A program made the translations under genes and the position numbers. A DNA stretch of 34,109 nt, from the NCBI GenBank assembly GCA_034408855.1, contig JAWXCK010000192.1:1-34109 (forward strand). The letters run 5' to 3'. The stretch comes from JAIYDQ01 sp034408855. GTDB lineage: Bacteria > Planctomycetota > Planctomycetia > Pirellulales > Pirellulaceae. The notes under the pieces were generated by a model. The model had not been told where the DNA came from, did no database searches, and saw only the letters and a list, made by a program, of their open reading frames with translations. Of this stretch, positions 33,449 through 34,109 are shown in pieces. Each line of letters opens with the position of its first letter. Positions within the stretch are counted from its first letter, which is position 1.

Positions 33449-33554
33449 TGACACCGTGCAGTGCCTTTCCGTACAGTGTACGCAAGATCACTTTCAACAC
33501 AGTGAGCCAACGAGCTTTCCGCCAAAATTGCGGGTTTCCACATTTTCCTTAGAT

Positions 33555-33653
33555 GTGATAATCCTGGAAATAAGTTATTATCACCAATTGAGCTATCTCG
33601 GTATAATCTGAATTTAACTCGGTATAATCCCCGGAATAAGTTGTTCTACCGAG
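33555..33653. repeat. Compact cluster of inverted and direct repeats
   Basis: GTGATAAT (33555-33562) pairs perfectly with ATTATCAC (33577-33584) over a 14-nt loop. CTCGGTATAATC occurs twice (33597-33608 and 33618-33629). TACCGAG (33647-33653) is the inverse of CTCGGTA in both copies. The cluster lies between the two small genes of the right edge. It could be regulatory or a recombination site. Confidence 0.65.
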
Positions 33654-33685
33654 ATCATCTGGGGTGAATAAATTGTTATCCATAC

Positions 33686-33997
33686 CTAACTCGGTTCGTA
33701 CTCTTCGCACGACTCTGTGCCGTCAACGTATCGTTGCAGCTTCGCAATCCTCACTGGCCGCGAATATTGCCTTTCCTCATCCCAATCTTCGAGTGACTCA
33801 CTATAGCGAGGTGGTACACTGTCTGGCCGTAAATATTGCTTTGAAGCTTCGTCCCAATATCGGTTAGCTCGCGTGTATCTCATCTTGCGGCACGGAAACG
33901 CTGGCGACATCGAAATGTATTTTTCGTCGGCTGCAAAAACGTGCTTGCATCCGACACATATCTCTCCCCACCCGTCATTCGGTTGCGTGTCATCCAA
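33686..33997 (-). CDS. Hypothetical small acidic protein with CxxC motif
   Basis: A 103-residue open frame whose composition looks like a real soluble protein. It is rich in Asp, Glu, Tyr and Arg, with CVGC near residues 15-18 and one later Cys (FPCRKMRY), which hint at metal binding. I do not recognise the family. The start is uncertain: the frame begins at a TTG (33997), with no obvious ribosome site, and the first ATG is only at residue 30. It may be a cassette-like or partial gene. A plus-strand frame over 33664-33867 is less protein-like. Confidence 0.4.
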   Translation of the reverse strand: MDDTQPNDGWGEICVGCKHVFAADEKYISMSPAFPCRKMRYTRANRYWDEASKQYLRPDSVPPRYSESLEDWDEERQYSRPVRIAKLQRYVDGTESCEEYEPS

Positions 33998-34109
33998 TCC
34001 AGGCGGATGGATAACAAATTAAGGATTAGATAGTGCGGGGATGGGCTGTAGGAGGCGGGAGTTCGCGAGAGGGGGTTATTGAGAAGAGGGTGGAGGGCGA
34101 GTGGTGCCC
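33998..34109. other. Purine-rich right edge, no gene seen
   Basis: From about 34020 to the end, the plus strand becomes strongly G- and A-rich (runs such as GGAGGCGGGAG and GAGAGGGGGTTATTG), unlike the rest of the window. I see no coding frame. It may be real low-complexity DNA or a poorly resolved contig end. Confidence 0.4.

Noticed and set aside
33346..33629. CRISPR array
   Set aside because: There are only two copies of each repeat, with no regular spacers and no cas genes.
33555..33700. Integron attC site
   Set aside because: RYYYAAC-like heptamers occur (ATTTAAC at 33612, ACCTAAC at 33684), but I find no matching GTTRRRY partner at the right distance, so I call only a repeat cluster.
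33664..33867. 67-codon plus-strand frame at the right edge
   Set aside because: It is antisense to a more protein-like minus-strand frame and lacks a ribosome site.

Overview
The window reads as a chromosomal segment of a planctomycete, most likely of the Pirellulaceae. I infer this from protein families rather than from any marker gene. They include the Pirellula/Verrucomicrobium-type haem domain, two DUF1080-like secreted proteins, a large exported protease with the planctomycete N-terminal sorting motif, a PEP-CTERM protein, many TTG/GTG starts with weak Shine-Dalgarno sites, and a propeller-esterase fusion. Nearly all genes look like vertically inherited chromosomal genes. The two ends look more like mobile or recombined DNA.

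Layout. 1-514: gene-poor edge with nested inverted repeats and a possible 28-codon transposase remnant. 515-1906 (-): RtcB-type RNA ligase. 2100-2172: tRNA-Gly(GCC), followed by trigger factor (2260-3735, +). 3724-6608 (-): a three-gene string of M20 amidohydrolase, secreted DUF1080-like protein and SDR, whose end overlaps the end of trigger factor. 6729-11727 (+): a tri-haem sugar-dehydrogenase-like protein and a membrane SGNH/TPR protein, probably one operon. 11754-13057 (-): an atypical FixJ-like regulator with Glu at the phosphorylation site, followed by an ECF sigma factor. 13332-14273 (+): cysteine synthase. 14276-17353 (-): 1025-residue exported subtilase. 17526-18056 (+): methyltransferase-like protein, then a 26-bp-stem hairpin. 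18361-19122 (+): PEP-CTERM protein. 19415-21785 (+): imuA-imuB mutagenesis genes without dnaE2 next to them. 21849-28390 (-): five closely spaced genes (exported racemase-like protein, propeller-esterase fusion, DUF1080 protein, tagaturonate epimerase family protein, secreted helical protein). 28491-31033 (+): membrane zinc-ribbon protein translationally coupled to a small membrane HExxH protein. 30997-31221 (-): BON protein. 31535-32911 (+): degenerate GGDEF protein. 33011-34109: small genes set among repeats.

How the genes may work together. The 21849-28390 block and the 3724-6608 block combine secreted hydrolase-like proteins with cytoplasmic metabolic enzymes. That suits an organism degrading complex carbohydrate, but substrates cannot be read from sequence. 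The regulator and ECF pair probably forms one regulatory unit. imuAB points to an SOS mutagenesis response whose polymerase subunit lies elsewhere.

The most unusual items are: the exported glutamate-racemase-like protein with both catalytic cysteines kept; the response regulator with Glu in place of the phospho-acceptor Asp; the zinc-ribbon/HExxH membrane pair; and the right-edge cluster, where two 32-bp near-identical repeats, each built on an inverted CATAAAG-type core, sit directly upstream of a small gene that resembles the N-terminal part of planctomycete tyrosine recombinases. No CRISPR array, rRNA, prophage or complete insertion sequence was seen.
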